Of a DNA stretch of 64,000 nucleotides, positions 54,235-62,534 are shown piece by piece (position 1 is the first letter of the stretch; each line of letters begins with the position of its first letter). The DNA is from Actinomadura craniellae. Its GTDB lineage: Bacteria > Actinomycetota > Actinomycetes > Streptosporangiales > Streptosporangiaceae. The notes below the pieces were generated by a model that was not told the origin of the DNA, did no database searches, and worked only from the letters and a program-made list of their open reading frames with translations. The translations under genes and the position numbers were made by a program. The stretch lies in the NCBI RefSeq assembly GCF_003289645.1, contig NZ_QLYX01000005.1, forward strand, positions 409,140 to 473,139, read 5' to 3'.

Positions 54235-54646
54235 AGTGAGTGAGACGCGCGAAACCCTGCCGGCGATGACCGCTGGACGCATCAATCTGCACACAGCGTG
54301 GCGACATATGGCGTATCGTGCTTGGAAGGTATGGAAGACGCTTCAATCCGGTCACAGGTTGACATCAAGTTTCCATGACGTAAGTCACACTTTTCCCAGG
54401 TCCCGAAGTCGGTGGGCGCACCGGGTGGGCTCGATGGGGTGACCTACCCGGCCCGTTCCGCGAGTATGCGACACCCGGGTGTTTCCGCAGGTCAGTATGC
54501 ATTTGTCGGCTTTGCTGTCCGGTCGTGACCGAATTGGGCACATCCGGGGTACGGGGAAATAGAACAGCCCTACCCGGCTTCTCCCCTCTCAAACATATGC
54601 CTGCCGGTCGGTGCCGGATTGGGGACAGAAGCCTCGGCTAGGTTCG
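54235..54646. other. Promoter region of the ectoine operon
   Basis: About 410 bp between divergent genes and AT-rich for this genome. TGAC-GTAA-GTCA (54376-54387) is an inverted repeat 260 bp before ectA. TAGGTT just before the ectA ATG could be a -10 element of a leaderless transcript. No MarR-type ectR gene is present in the window. No gene or RNA is seen here. Confidence 0.5.
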
Positions 54647-55153
54647 ATGCATATGGCGACCGAAATTTCCCGATTGCCCAGTACCGAAGAACTGCCCAGA
54701 CTTGCCCACCCCACCATTGCCGACGGTCGCGAACTATGGCAGATGGCTCGCGAGTCGAAGACCCTGGACCTCAACTCGCCCTATGCCTACACGCTCTGGT
54801 GCCGCGATTTCGCCGCCACCTCGGTGGTCGCCCACGGCACCGGCGGACCCTGCGGATTCATCATCGGATACGCGCGGCCGAGCCGGCCGGACACCCTTTT
54901 CGTGTGGCAGGTCGCGGTCGCCCGGTCGCACCGCGGCCAAGGCCTCGCCCGGCGCATGCTGGGCGAACTCGCGACCGGCCGGCGCTACGTCGAGGCCACC
55001 GTCACCCCGGGCAACGAACCCTCCACCCGCCTGTTCGAGTCCTTCGCCCGGGAACGCGACACCGCGCTGACCCGGAGCCCGATCTTCACCGAAGACCATT
55101 TTCCAACACCGCACGAGCCCGAGGTGCTTTTCCGCATCGGTCCTCTCGCGTAA
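54647..55153 (+). CDS. ectA: L-2,4-diaminobutyrate N-gamma-acetyltransferase
   Basis: A 168-residue GNAT-family enzyme, second step of ectoine synthesis after EctB. 'LFVWQVAVARSHRGQGLARRML' holds the acetyl-CoA loop R/Q-x-x-G-x-G/A. 'CGFIIGYARPSRPDTLFVWQV' and 'EDHFPTPHEPEVLFRIG' are typical of EctA. Two close ATGs (54647 and 54653) are possible. No Shine-Dalgarno sequence is seen, so translation may be leaderless. ectB follows after 40 bp. Confidence 0.94.
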   Translation: MHMATEISRLPSTEELPRLAHPTIADGRELWQMARESKTLDLNSPYAYTLWCRDFAATSVVAHGTGGPCGFIIGYARPSRPDTLFVWQVAVARSHRGQGLARRMLGELATGRRYVEATVTPGNEPSTRLFESFARERDTALTRSPIFTEDHFPTPHEPEVLFRIGPLA

Positions 55154-55193
55154 CTAGCCGACCCCTTACCCACCCCTTCAGTAAGGCGAAAGC

Positions 55194-56444
55194 ATGGAAA
55201 TCTTCAACCGTGTCGAATCCGAGGTGCGCAGCTACTGCCGTAGCTGGCCGACAGTATTCAAAAGTGCCCAGGGAAGCCATGTCACCGATGAATCGGGGCG
55301 GACCTTTCTCGATTTCTTCGCGGGCGCCGGCTCGCTGAATTACGGGCACAACGATCCGCGGATCAAACAGAAGCTGCTGGACTACCTCGCCGGTGACTCG
55401 ATCGTGCACTCCCTGGACGCGCACACCGTGGCCAAGCGCGAGTTCCTGCGGACCTTCCAGGAAGTCGTCCTGGCACCGCGCAGCCTGGACTACAAGATCC
55501 AGTTCCCGGGCCCCACCGGAACCAACGCGGTCGAGGCCGCGCTGAAACTCGCCCGCAAGTACACCGGCCGCGAGACGGTCGTCAGTTTCACCAACGCTTT
55601 CCACGGCATGACGCTGGGCGCGCTCGCGGTGACCGGCAACTCGGTGAAACGCGGTGGTGCGGGAATCCCGCTGAATCACGTCCACACCATGCCGTACGAC
55701 AACTACCTCGATGGCCGCACCCCGGACTTCCTCCTTTTCGAGCGCATGCTGGCCGACAGCGGCAGCGGGCTGGACCGGCCCGCCGCGGCGATCGTGGAGA
55801 CGGTCCAGGGCGAGGGCGGGCTCAACCCGGCCAGCGCCGACTGGCTGCGCGGGCTGGCCGACCTGTGCCGGCGACACGACATGCTGCTCATCGTCGACGA
55901 CATCCAGATGGGCTGCGGCCGGACCGGCCCGTTCTTCAGCTTCGAGGAGTCCGGCATCACCCCGGACATCGTCTGCCTGTCGAAGTCGCTCAGCGGGTAC
56001 GGGCTGCCGTTCGCCCTCACCCTGTTCCGCCCCGAACTCGACGTCTGGGAGCCCGGCGAGCACAACGGCACCTTCCGCGGCTTCAACCCCGCCTTCGTCA
56101 CCGCCACCGCCGCCCTGGAGTACTGGACCGACGACGAACTGGAGAAGGAGACCCGGGTCAAGGGCGAGCGGGTGCGCGGCGCGCTGGCCGAGATCGCCGC
56201 CGAGCACGGCGGCGAACTCCGCGGCCGGGGCCTGGCCCAGGGGATCGCGTTCTCCGACACCGGGCTGGCCGGCCGGGCCTGCGCCGCCGCGTTCGAGCGC
56301 GGCCTGCTGATGGAGACCTCCGGGCCCGAGGACGAGGTCGCCAAGCTGCTGCCGCCCCTGACCATCACCGACACGGACCTGGCCACCGGGCTGGAGATCC
56401 TGCGCGAGTCCGTCGCCGCCGCCCGCGAGCCGCAACCCGCCTGA
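55194..56444 (+). CDS. ectB: Diaminobutyrate-2-oxoglutarate transaminase
   Basis: A 416-residue class III aminotransferase that converts aspartate semialdehyde to 2,4-diaminobutyrate. The PLP Lys is Lys264 in [10 protein letters not shown], and Asp235 in [15 protein letters not shown] binds the cofactor. '[18 protein letters not shown]' and '[16 protein letters not shown]' are EctB hallmarks. The length is standard. AAGGCGAAAGC lies before the ATG. Confidence 0.96.
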   Translation: MEIFNRVESEVRSYCRSWPTVFKSAQGSHVTDESGRTFLDFFAGAGSLNYGHNDPRIKQKLLDYLAGDSIVHSLDAHTVAKREFLRTFQEVVLAPRSLDYKIQFPGPTGTNAVEAALKLARKYTGRETVVSFTNAFHGMTLGALAVTGNSVKRGGAGIPLNHVHTMPYDNYLDGRTPDFLLFERMLADSGSGLDRPAAAIVETVQGEGGLNPASADWLRGLADLCRRHDMLLIVDDIQMGCGRTGPFFSFEESGITPDIVCLSKSLSGYGLPFALTLFRPELDVWEPGEHNGTFRGFNPAFVTATAALEYWTDDELEKETRVKGERVRGALAEIAAEHGGELRGRGLAQGIAFSDTGLAGRACAAAFERGLLMETSGPEDEVAKLLPPLTITDTDLATGLEILRESVAAAREPQPA

Positions 56445-56455
56445 GGAGGAACCCC

Positions 56456-56860
56456 TTGATCGTCACAACCTTGAACGACATCGCCGGCACCGAACGGGAC
56501 GTCGAGGCGCCGACCTGGCGCAGCCGCCGGCTCGTGCTCGCCCGCGAGGGGGTCGGCTTCTCCCTGCACGACACCGTCCTGTACGCGGGCACGTCCACCT
56601 CGATGTGGTACGCCAACCACATCGAGGCCGTGTACTGCATCGGTGGGCGCGGCGAACTCGTCAACGACGAGACCGGCGAGAAGCACCCCATCGCGCCCGG
56701 GACCATGTACCTGCTCGACGGGCACGAGCACCACACCGTGCACGCCCACGACGACCTCCGGATGGTGTGCGTCTTCAACCCGCCCTGCACCGGGCGGGAG
56801 GTGCACGACGAGAACGGCGTCTACCCGCTGCTGACGGAGGAGGACCCCGATGCGCGCTGA
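56456..56860 (+). CDS. ectC: Ectoine synthase
   Basis: A 134-residue cupin that cyclises N-gamma-acetyl-diaminobutyrate to ectoine. '[18 protein letters not shown]' and '[20 protein letters not shown]' contain the metal-binding Glu, Tyr and His positions. It starts with TTG at 56456 behind GAGGAGGA, 11 bp after ectB. It overlaps ectD by 11 bp. Confidence 0.96.
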   Translation: MIVTTLNDIAGTERDVEAPTWRSRRLVLAREGVGFSLHDTVLYAGTSTSMWYANHIEAVYCIGGRGELVNDETGEKHPIAPGTMYLLDGHEHHTVHAHDDLRMVCVFNPPCTGREVHDENGVYPLLTEEDPDAR

Positions 56861-57743
56861 CCTCTACCCGACCCGGGACGTCCGGGAACCCGCCCTCCTC
56901 TACCGCCGCGACCCCGTCGTCCACGGCACCACCGCGGACGGGCCCCTCGACGAGGCGGAACTGACCGGGTACGACGTGAACGGGTTCCTCGGCGTCGACC
57001 GGCTGATCGAACCCGCCGAGGTCGAGCGCTACCGCGCCGAGATGAACCGGCTGAGCGCCGACCCCGCGCTGCGCGGCGACGGCCGGTTCGTCGCGGAGCG
57101 GGAGTCCGGGGAGGTCCGCTCCATCTTCGAGGTGCACCGGATCAGCGAGGTTTTCGCCGAGCTCGCGGCCGACCCGCGGATCGTCGACCGGGCCCGGCAG
57201 ATCCTCGGCTCGGACGTCTACATCCACCAGAGCCGGGTCAACTACAAGCCCGGCTTCCGGGGCCGGGACTTCTACTGGCACTCCGACTTCGAGACCTGGC
57301 ACGCCGAGGACGGGATGCCCCGGATGCGGGCGCTCAGCGTCTCGATCGCGCTGACCGAGAACTTCGTGCACAACGGCGGCCTGATGATCATGCCCGGCTC
57401 GCACCGGACGTTCGTGAGCTGCCTCGGCGCCACCCCGCCCGACCACTACAAGGAGTCGCTGAAGGACCAGGAGGTCGGCACCCCCGACCCCGACAGCCTC
57501 ACGATGCTGGCCGACAAGCACGGCATCGAGCTGTTCACCGGCCCCGCCGGCTCGGCGACGATGTTCGACTGCAACTGCATGCACGGTTCGAACGGCAACA
57601 TCACGCCGTTCCCGCGGTCCAACGTCTTCATCGTCTACAACAGCGTCGAGAACGCCTGCCGGGAACCCTTCGCCGCGCCCTCGCGGCGGCCGTCCTTCAT
57701 CGCCGCGCGCGACTTCACCCCGATCCCGAGGAGGCCCCAGTGA
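56850..57743 (+). CDS. ectD: Ectoine 5-hydroxylase
   Basis: A 297-residue Fe(II)/2-oxoglutarate dioxygenase that makes 5-hydroxyectoine. The iron ligands are His144, Asp146 ([11 protein letters not shown]) and His245 (CMHGSNGN), at the same numbers as in the well-studied Sphingopyxis enzyme. The strongly conserved [16 protein letters not shown] signature is intact. The start lies within ectC and the stop overlaps ehuB. Confidence 0.96.
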   Translation: MRADLYPTRDVREPALLYRRDPVVHGTTADGPLDEAELTGYDVNGFLGVDRLIEPAEVERYRAEMNRLSADPALRGDGRFVAERESGEVRSIFEVHRISEVFAELAADPRIVDRARQILGSDVYIHQSRVNYKPGFRGRDFYWHSDFETWHAEDGMPRMRALSVSIALTENFVHNGGLMIMPGSHRTFVSCLGATPPDHYKESLKDQEVGTPDPDSLTMLADKHGIELFTGPAGSATMFDCNCMHGSNGNITPFPRSNVFIVYNSVENACREPFAAPSRRPSFIAARDFTPIPRRPQ

Positions 57744-58657
57744 CAGACCGATGGACCCGGCGCGACATGCTCCGCCGCTCGGGACTCGCCGCCGCCGCGC
57801 TGGTCGGCGGCCCCGCCCTGCTCGGCGCGTGCTCCAAGGTGGACGACGGCCCCGGCGGGCAGACCGCCCTGGACCGTATCAAGGACGCCGGCAAGATCAA
57901 GGTCGGGTTCGCCAACGAGGCCCCCTACGGCTTCCGCGACAAGTCCGGCAAGCTCACCGGCGAGGCGCCCGAGGTGGCCCGCGAGATCTTCAAGGCGCTG
58001 GGCGTGGCCGAGCTGGAGCCGGTGCTCGTCGACTCGTTCGGCGCGCTGATCCCCGGCCTGAACGCCCGGCAGTACGACGTGATCGCCGCCGGCATGTTCA
58101 TCAACCCCGAGCGCTGCGGGCAGATCGCGTTCTCCAACCCGGACTACGCCGGGACCAACGCCTTCCTGGTCGCCCAGGGCAACCCCAAGGGCATCGCGAA
58201 GTTCGAGGACGCCGCCAAGGACCCCGGCATCCGGCTGGCCGTGCTGGAGGGCGCGGTCGAGCGTGACTACGCCACCAAGAGCGGCGTGAAGGGGAACCAG
58301 CTCAAGGTCTTCCCCGACGCCAACGCCGCCTTCCGCGGGCTGCTCGACAAACGGGTGGACGCCGTGGCGCTGACCGCGATCACCCTCAACTGGAACAAAC
58401 AGCAGAACTACGCCGACCGGCCGGTCGAAGTCACCCAACCGTTCATCCCGGTGATCGACGGCAAGGAACAGCTCGGCGCGGGCGGCTACGGCTTCCGCAA
58501 GGCCGACACCGAGCTGATCGCGACGTTCAACACCGAGCTGAAGAAGATCCAGGGCTCCGGCCGGCTACTGGAGATCGTCAAGCCGTTCGGCTTCACCGCG
58601 ACGGAGATCGACGCCGCCAAGAACCTGACGGCCGACCGGCTCTGCACGGCGGCATGA
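57740..58657 (+). CDS. ehuB: Ectoine/hydroxyectoine-binding lipoprotein
   Basis: A 305-residue periplasmic-type solute-binding protein (SBP family 3). The N-terminus has both a twin-arginine motif (RRDMLRRSG) and a lipobox (LLGAC), so it is a likely Tat-exported lipoprotein. 'KVGFANEAPYGFRDKSGKLTGEAPEVAREIF' and 'NPERCGQIAFSNPDYAGTNAFLV' match EhuB. The GTG start overlaps ectD by 4 bp, which places synthesis and uptake in one operon. Confidence 0.93.
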   Translation: MTDRWTRRDMLRRSGLAAAALVGGPALLGACSKVDDGPGGQTALDRIKDAGKIKVGFANEAPYGFRDKSGKLTGEAPEVAREIFKALGVAELEPVLVDSFGALIPGLNARQYDVIAAGMFINPERCGQIAFSNPDYAGTNAFLVAQGNPKGIAKFEDAAKDPGIRLAVLEGAVERDYATKSGVKGNQLKVFPDANAAFRGLLDKRVDAVALTAITLNWNKQQNYADRPVEVTQPFIPVIDGKEQLGAGGYGFRKADTELIATFNTELKKIQGSGRLLEIVKPFGFTATEIDAAKNLTADRLCTAA

Positions 58658-59370
58658 ACCCCTGCGGCGGCGACCTGCCGGGCGTGCTCGGTGACACCAT
58701 GCCCTTCCTGTGCGGAGGGGCGTGGATCACCGTGCAGGCCACCCTGGGCGGCATGGTGCTGGCCACCGCCCTGGCCCTGGCCGCCGGGCTGGCGGCGCTG
58801 TCCCGGCGCCGGGCCGTCCGGGCGGTCGCCCGGGTCTACCTGGAGTTCTTCCGCGGCACCTCGGTGATCGTCCAGATGTTCTGGATCTTCTTCGCGCTGC
58901 CGGTGCTGACCGGCTACCGGGTGGCGCCGCTGTTCGCCGGGATCCTGGCGCTCGGGCTGAACCTGGGTGCGTACGGGTCCGAGGTGGTGCGGGGCGCCGT
59001 CCAGGCCGTGCCGCAGGCGCAGCGCGAGGCGGCCGTCGCGCTGAACCTCACCCCGTACCAGCGGATGCGGTACGTGATCCTGCCGCAGGCCCTGGTCGGC
59101 ATGATCCCGCCGCTGAACAACACCTACATCGAGCTGCTCAAGGCCACCTCGCTGGTGTCCGCGATCTCGGTCGGCGACCTGATCTTCGAGAGCAAGGCAC
59201 TGATCAACACCGGGAGCGACCGGGTCACCGTGATGGTCCTGGTCATGCTGTTCTACCTGTTGCTCGCCGCGGTGATCACACTGTGCATGCGGACGCTGGA
59301 ACGCCGGGCGGCCCGGATGGTCGGCCGGGACGTGGCGGCCTTCCGGCTCCGGCTGAAGGGCGGTCACTGA
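58654..59370 (+). CDS. ehuC: Ectoine ABC transporter permease
   Basis: A 238-residue HisM-type permease with about five helices. The EAA loop is 'VPQAQREAAVALNLTPYQRMRYVILPQAL'. It overlaps ehuB by ATGA and ehuD by TGATG, so all are translationally coupled. Confidence 0.93.
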   Translation: MNPCGGDLPGVLGDTMPFLCGGAWITVQATLGGMVLATALALAAGLAALSRRRAVRAVARVYLEFFRGTSVIVQMFWIFFALPVLTGYRVAPLFAGILALGLNLGAYGSEVVRGAVQAVPQAQREAAVALNLTPYQRMRYVILPQALVGMIPPLNNTYIELLKATSLVSAISVGDLIFESKALINTGSDRVTVMVLVMLFYLLLAAVITLCMRTLERRAARMVGRDVAAFRLRLKGGH

Positions 59371-60029
59371 TGGACTGGAGCTGGGACCGGGCGTGGGAGA
59401 TCGCGCCCGAGCTGTTCACCCGGGGGCTGGCCGTCACCCTCCAGGCCACGCTGGGCGGCGCGGTGCTCGCCTTCACCCTGGGCCTGGCGCTCGCCCTGCT
59501 GCTGCGCTCGCGCCGGCCCTGGGTCAGGCTGCCGGTACGCGGGTTCGTCGAGGTCGTCCGGAGCACCCCGCTGCTCGCGCAGCTGTTCATCCTCTACTAC
59601 GTGTTCCCCAGCACCTTCGGGATCACGATGTCGGCGCTGACCACCGGGATCGTCGGGCTCGGCGTGCACTACGCCACCTACACCGCCGAGGTCTACCGGT
59701 CGGGCATCGACGGGGTGCCGCGCGGCCAGTGGGAGGCGGCCGTCGCGCTGAACCTGCCGCGTTTCCGCACCTGGACCGGCGTGATCCTGCCGCAGGCCAT
59801 CCGCCGGGTGCTGCCCGCGCTCGGCAACTACCTGATCGGGATCTTCAAGGAGTCCCCGCAGCTCGCGCTGATCACCGTGGTGGACGTGCTCGGGCTGGCC
59901 CGCATCCTCGCCGCCGAGGACTTCCGCTACCTCGAACCGCTCACCCTGGCCGGGCTGTTCTTCCTGGTCATCGCGATCCCCTCGTCCATCCTCGTCCGCC
60001 GACTGGAGCGCCGCCTTGAACACGGATGA
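59370..60029 (+). CDS. ehuD: Ectoine ABC transporter permease
   Basis: A 219-residue HisQ-type permease, second membrane subunit. The EAA loop is 'GVPRGQWEAAVALNLPRFRTWTGVILPQAI'. The ATG at 59370 shares its A with the ehuC stop. It overlaps the ATPase gene by 14 bp. Confidence 0.93.
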   Translation: MDWSWDRAWEIAPELFTRGLAVTLQATLGGAVLAFTLGLALALLLRSRRPWVRLPVRGFVEVVRSTPLLAQLFILYYVFPSTFGITMSALTTGIVGLGVHYATYTAEVYRSGIDGVPRGQWEAAVALNLPRFRTWTGVILPQAIRRVLPALGNYLIGIFKESPQLALITVVDVLGLARILAAEDFRYLEPLTLAGLFFLVIAIPSSILVRRLERRLEHG

Positions 60030-60801
60030 AACCCCCTGGATGATCCGTTTCGACAAGGTCGTCAAGCGGTACGGCGACAACACCGTGCTGCGGGAACTGG
60101 ACTTCCACGTCCGGCCCGGCGAGCGGGTCACGCTGATCGGGCCGAGCGGGTCCGGCAAGACGACCATCCTGCGGCTGCTGATGACCCTGGAGAAGGTGAG
60201 CGGCGGCCTGATCGAGGTGGACGGCGAGTGCCTCACCCACATCCGGCGCGGCGACAAGCGCGTCCCCGCCGACGAGAAACACATCCGCCCGATCCGCCGG
60301 AAGATCGGCATGGTGTTCCAGCAGTTCAACCTGTTTCCCAACATGAACGTGCTGCGCAACATCACCGAGGCCCCCGTCCGGGCGCTGGGCCGGCCGCGCG
60401 CGGAGGCCGAGGCGAAGGCCCGCGAACTGCTGGACATGGTCGGCCTGGCCGACAAGGCGCTGGAACACCCGAGCCGGCTGTCCGGCGGGCAGCAGCAGCG
60501 GGTCGCCATCGCCCGCGCGCTCGCCATGGAACCCGAGATCCTGCTGCTGGACGAGGTCACCTCCGCGCTCGACCCCGAACTGGTGACCGGCGTCCAGGAC
60601 CTGCTCCGCGACATCGCCTCCTCCAGCGACCTGACCATCCTGTGCGTCACCCACGAAATGGGCTTCGCCCGCGACATCTCGCACCGGGTGCTGATGTTCG
60701 ACCAGGGCCAGATCGTGGAGGACGGCCCGCCAGAGAAGATCTTCAGCGACCCGGCGGAGCAACGCACCCGGGACTTCCTCCAGGCCGTCATCCAGACCTG
60801 A
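60016..60801 (+). CDS. ehuA: Ectoine ABC transporter ATP-binding protein
   Basis: A 261-residue ABC ATPase. Walker A is GPSGSGKTT, the Q-loop is in VFQQFNLFPN, the signature is RLSGGQQQR, Walker B is ILLLDEVTSALDPE, and the switch His is in VTHEM. Walker B is followed by V-T-S-A-L-D-P as in polar amino acid transporters. It starts with TTG at 60016 (GGAG upstream); ATG at 60040 is the alternative. Confidence 0.94.
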   Translation: MNTDETPWMIRFDKVVKRYGDNTVLRELDFHVRPGERVTLIGPSGSGKTTILRLLMTLEKVSGGLIEVDGECLTHIRRGDKRVPADEKHIRPIRRKIGMVFQQFNLFPNMNVLRNITEAPVRALGRPRAEAEAKARELLDMVGLADKALEHPSRLSGGQQQRVAIARALAMEPEILLLDEVTSALDPELVTGVQDLLRDIASSSDLTILCVTHEMGFARDISHRVLMFDQGQIVEDGPPEKIFSDPAEQRTRDFLQAVIQT

Positions 60802-60841
60802 AGTGACCGTCCCTTCGGGACCACGCGAGAAAGGAACCCCC

Positions 60842-61597
60842 ATGGCGCACGACCCCGACGAGCACTACCGGCGCCTGGCGCGCACCTACGAGCGCAACTG
60901 GGCCGACCGCCCCGGCTACGTGGCCTGGATGGCCGAACGGATCATGGCCTGGCTGGAACCCGCCCCCGACCCCCGCATCGTCGACGTCGGCTCGGGCACC
61001 GGCCTGTTCCTGAACCGGCTGATGTCGCGGGTCTCGGCCACGACCCCGCTGCTGTGCGTGGACCCGTCCCAGCCCATGCTGGACATGCTGCCGGACGACC
61101 CGCGGCTGACCCCCGTGTGCGCGACCGCCGAACAGATCGCCACCGGGGAGGTGCCGCTCCCGTACGAGAAGGTGGACGCGTTCGTGTTCAAGGAGGCCAT
61201 CCACCACGTCAAAGGCATCCCCGAAACACTGCGCGGGCTGGCCGGGATGCTGGCGCCCGGCGGCCTCATCCTGATCGTCACCCTGCCGCCCCGGCTCGAC
61301 TACCCGCTGTTCCCCGAGGCACTGGACCGGTTCGCGGCCGGACAGCCCGAACCCGCCGACCTCGTCTCCGCGCTCGACGCGGCGGACCTGGAGGCGGAGT
61401 GCGCCATCGAGTCGTACACCGTCACCATCGACCGGGAACAGTGGCTCGACCTGGTCGGCAACCAGTGGATGTCGGTGCTGTCGACCTTCTCCACGGCGGA
61501 GATCGAGGCGGGCCTCGACCACATCCGCGCCCGCCACCCCGGCCCGACGATCACCTACGAGGACCGGTTCGCCTTCGTCCGCGGCGTCCGCACCTGA
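60842..61597 (+). CDS. Class I SAM-dependent methyltransferase
   Basis: A 251-residue methyltransferase. Motif I is IVDVGSGTG (SAM loop). 'LLCVDPSQPML' is motif II, and 'VDAFVFKEAIHHV' replaces the usual motif IV. A later domain with 'TVTIDREQWLDLVGNQWMSVLSTF' resembles UbiE/CrtF-like small-molecule methyltransferases. The ATG at 60842 has GAAAGGAA upstream. It lies only 40 bp after ehuA, before the operon terminator, so it is probably co-expressed with ectoine synthesis and uptake. The substrate is unknown. Confidence 0.85.
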   Translation: MAHDPDEHYRRLARTYERNWADRPGYVAWMAERIMAWLEPAPDPRIVDVGSGTGLFLNRLMSRVSATTPLLCVDPSQPMLDMLPDDPRLTPVCATAEQIATGEVPLPYEKVDAFVFKEAIHHVKGIPETLRGLAGMLAPGGLILIVTLPPRLDYPLFPEALDRFAAGQPEPADLVSALDAADLEAECAIESYTVTIDREQWLDLVGNQWMSVLSTFSTAEIEAGLDHIRARHPGPTITYEDRFAFVRGVRT

Positions 61598-61605
61598 GAC
61601 CGCGC

Positions 61606-61633
61606 GGGCCGTCCGGCCCGCCCCGGACGGCCC
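61606..61633. terminator. Terminator of the ect-ehu operon
   Basis: Perfect 11 bp arms GGGCCGTCCGG / CCGGACGGCCC with a 6-base loop, between the convergent methyltransferase and dcd genes. Confidence 0.85.
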
Positions 61634-61663
61634 GGTGCTCCGCTCCTCAGGGCGGGGTGGACG

Positions 61664-62239
61664 TCACACCGTGGTGCGGTGGAAGTTCAGGTACGACCGC
61701 GACGGGGTGGGCCCGCGCTGCCCCTGGTACCGCGACCCGTACTCCTTGGACCCGTACGGGAACTCGGCCGGGGAACTCGTGCGGAACAGGCACATCTGCC
61801 CGATCTTCATGCCCGGCCACAGCTTGATCGGCAGGGTCGCGACGTTCGACAACTCCAGCGTCACGTGCCCGCAGAACCCCGGGTCGATCCACCCCGCCGT
61901 GGAGTGCGTCAGCAACCCCAACCGCCCGAGACTGGACTTGCCCTCCAGCCGGGCCGCCAGGTCGTCGGGCAGCGCGAACATCTCGTAGGTGGACGCGAGC
62001 ACGAACTCCCCCGGGTGCAGAATGAACGCCTCGTCCGCGTCGACGTCCACCGGCCGCGTCAGGTCGGCCTGCTCCTCCGCCGGGTCGATGTGCGGGTACC
62101 GGTGATTCTCGAACACCCTGAAGTACCGGTCCAGCCGCACATCCACACTGGACGGCTGGACCATCACCGGGTCGAACGGGTCGATCTTCACCCGCCCGGA
62201 CTCGATCTCGGCCCTGATGTCACGATCGGAGAGCAACAC
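61664..62239 (-). CDS. dcd: dCTP deaminase
   Basis: A 191-residue homotrimer-type enzyme that supplies dUTP or dUMP for thymidylate synthesis. '[12 protein letters not shown]', '[11 protein letters not shown]', '[25 protein letters not shown]' and '[16 protein letters not shown]' are all conserved. The catalytic Glu lies in '[12 protein letters not shown]'. Actinobacterial members are often bifunctional dCTP deaminase/dUTPases, and this one has the His-Ser-Thr-Ala loop that fits. GTG start at 62239. Confidence 0.95.
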   Translation of the reverse strand: MLLSDRDIRAEIESGRVKIDPFDPVMVQPSSVDVRLDRYFRVFENHRYPHIDPAEEQADLTRPVDVDADEAFILHPGEFVLASTYEMFALPDDLAARLEGKSSLGRLGLLTHSTAGWIDPGFCGHVTLELSNVATLPIKLWPGMKIGQMCLFRTSSPAEFPYGSKEYGSRYQGQRGPTPSRSYLNFHRTTV

Positions 62240-62367
62240 CCCTGAAAACTACCGGGTGCCACCGCTCTCCCACGAGTTGACCAGGGAGTCCCCTCCCTCC
62301 CGAAACCCAGGTCACCCTCGCCACCGGATTCCGGTAGCATGACGAAGCGGCCGCCCACACGGCACAC

Positions 62368-62441
62368 GCGGGTGTAGTTCAATGGCAGAACATCAGCTTC
62401 CCAAGCTGATAGCGCGGGTTCGATTCCCGTCACCCGCTCCA
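62368..62441 (+). tRNA. tRNA-Gly (anticodon CCC)
   Basis: The sequence folds with acceptor arms GCGGGTG / CACCCGC, an anticodon stem TCAGC / GCTGA with loop TTCCCAA (anticodon CCC at 62400-62402), and the T-loop GGGTTCGATTCCC. CCA is encoded at 62439-62441. An integrase gene lies immediately downstream, so the 3' half is probably its attachment site. Confidence 0.96.
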
Positions 62442-62446
62442 CACCG

Positions 62447-62485
62447 AAGGCCCAGGCCAGGGACATGATCCCCGACCCGGGCCTT
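62447..62485. terminator. Inverted repeat between tRNA-Gly and integrase
   Basis: AAGGCCC (62447-62453) and GGGCCTT (62479-62485) with a GATC-rich middle. It may end both convergent transcripts; TTTC follows a few bases later on the plus strand. Confidence 0.5.
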
Positions 62486-62512
62486 GATCGTTTCTGGGGT
62501 GCTCGTGCCCGT

Positions 62513-62534
62513 CGTGCAATTAGCGTGCAATTAG
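62513..62534. repeat. Direct repeat CGTGCAATTAG x2 at the integrase 3' end
   Basis: Two adjacent perfect 11 bp copies; the second contains the integrase stop codon. They lie 75-90 bp from the tRNA end, where integrase arm-binding sites are expected. Confidence 0.6.

Noticed and set aside
54235..54646. A hidden ectR regulator before ectA
   Set aside because: No frame of MarR size with a helix-turn-helix is present in this stretch; the region is non-coding.
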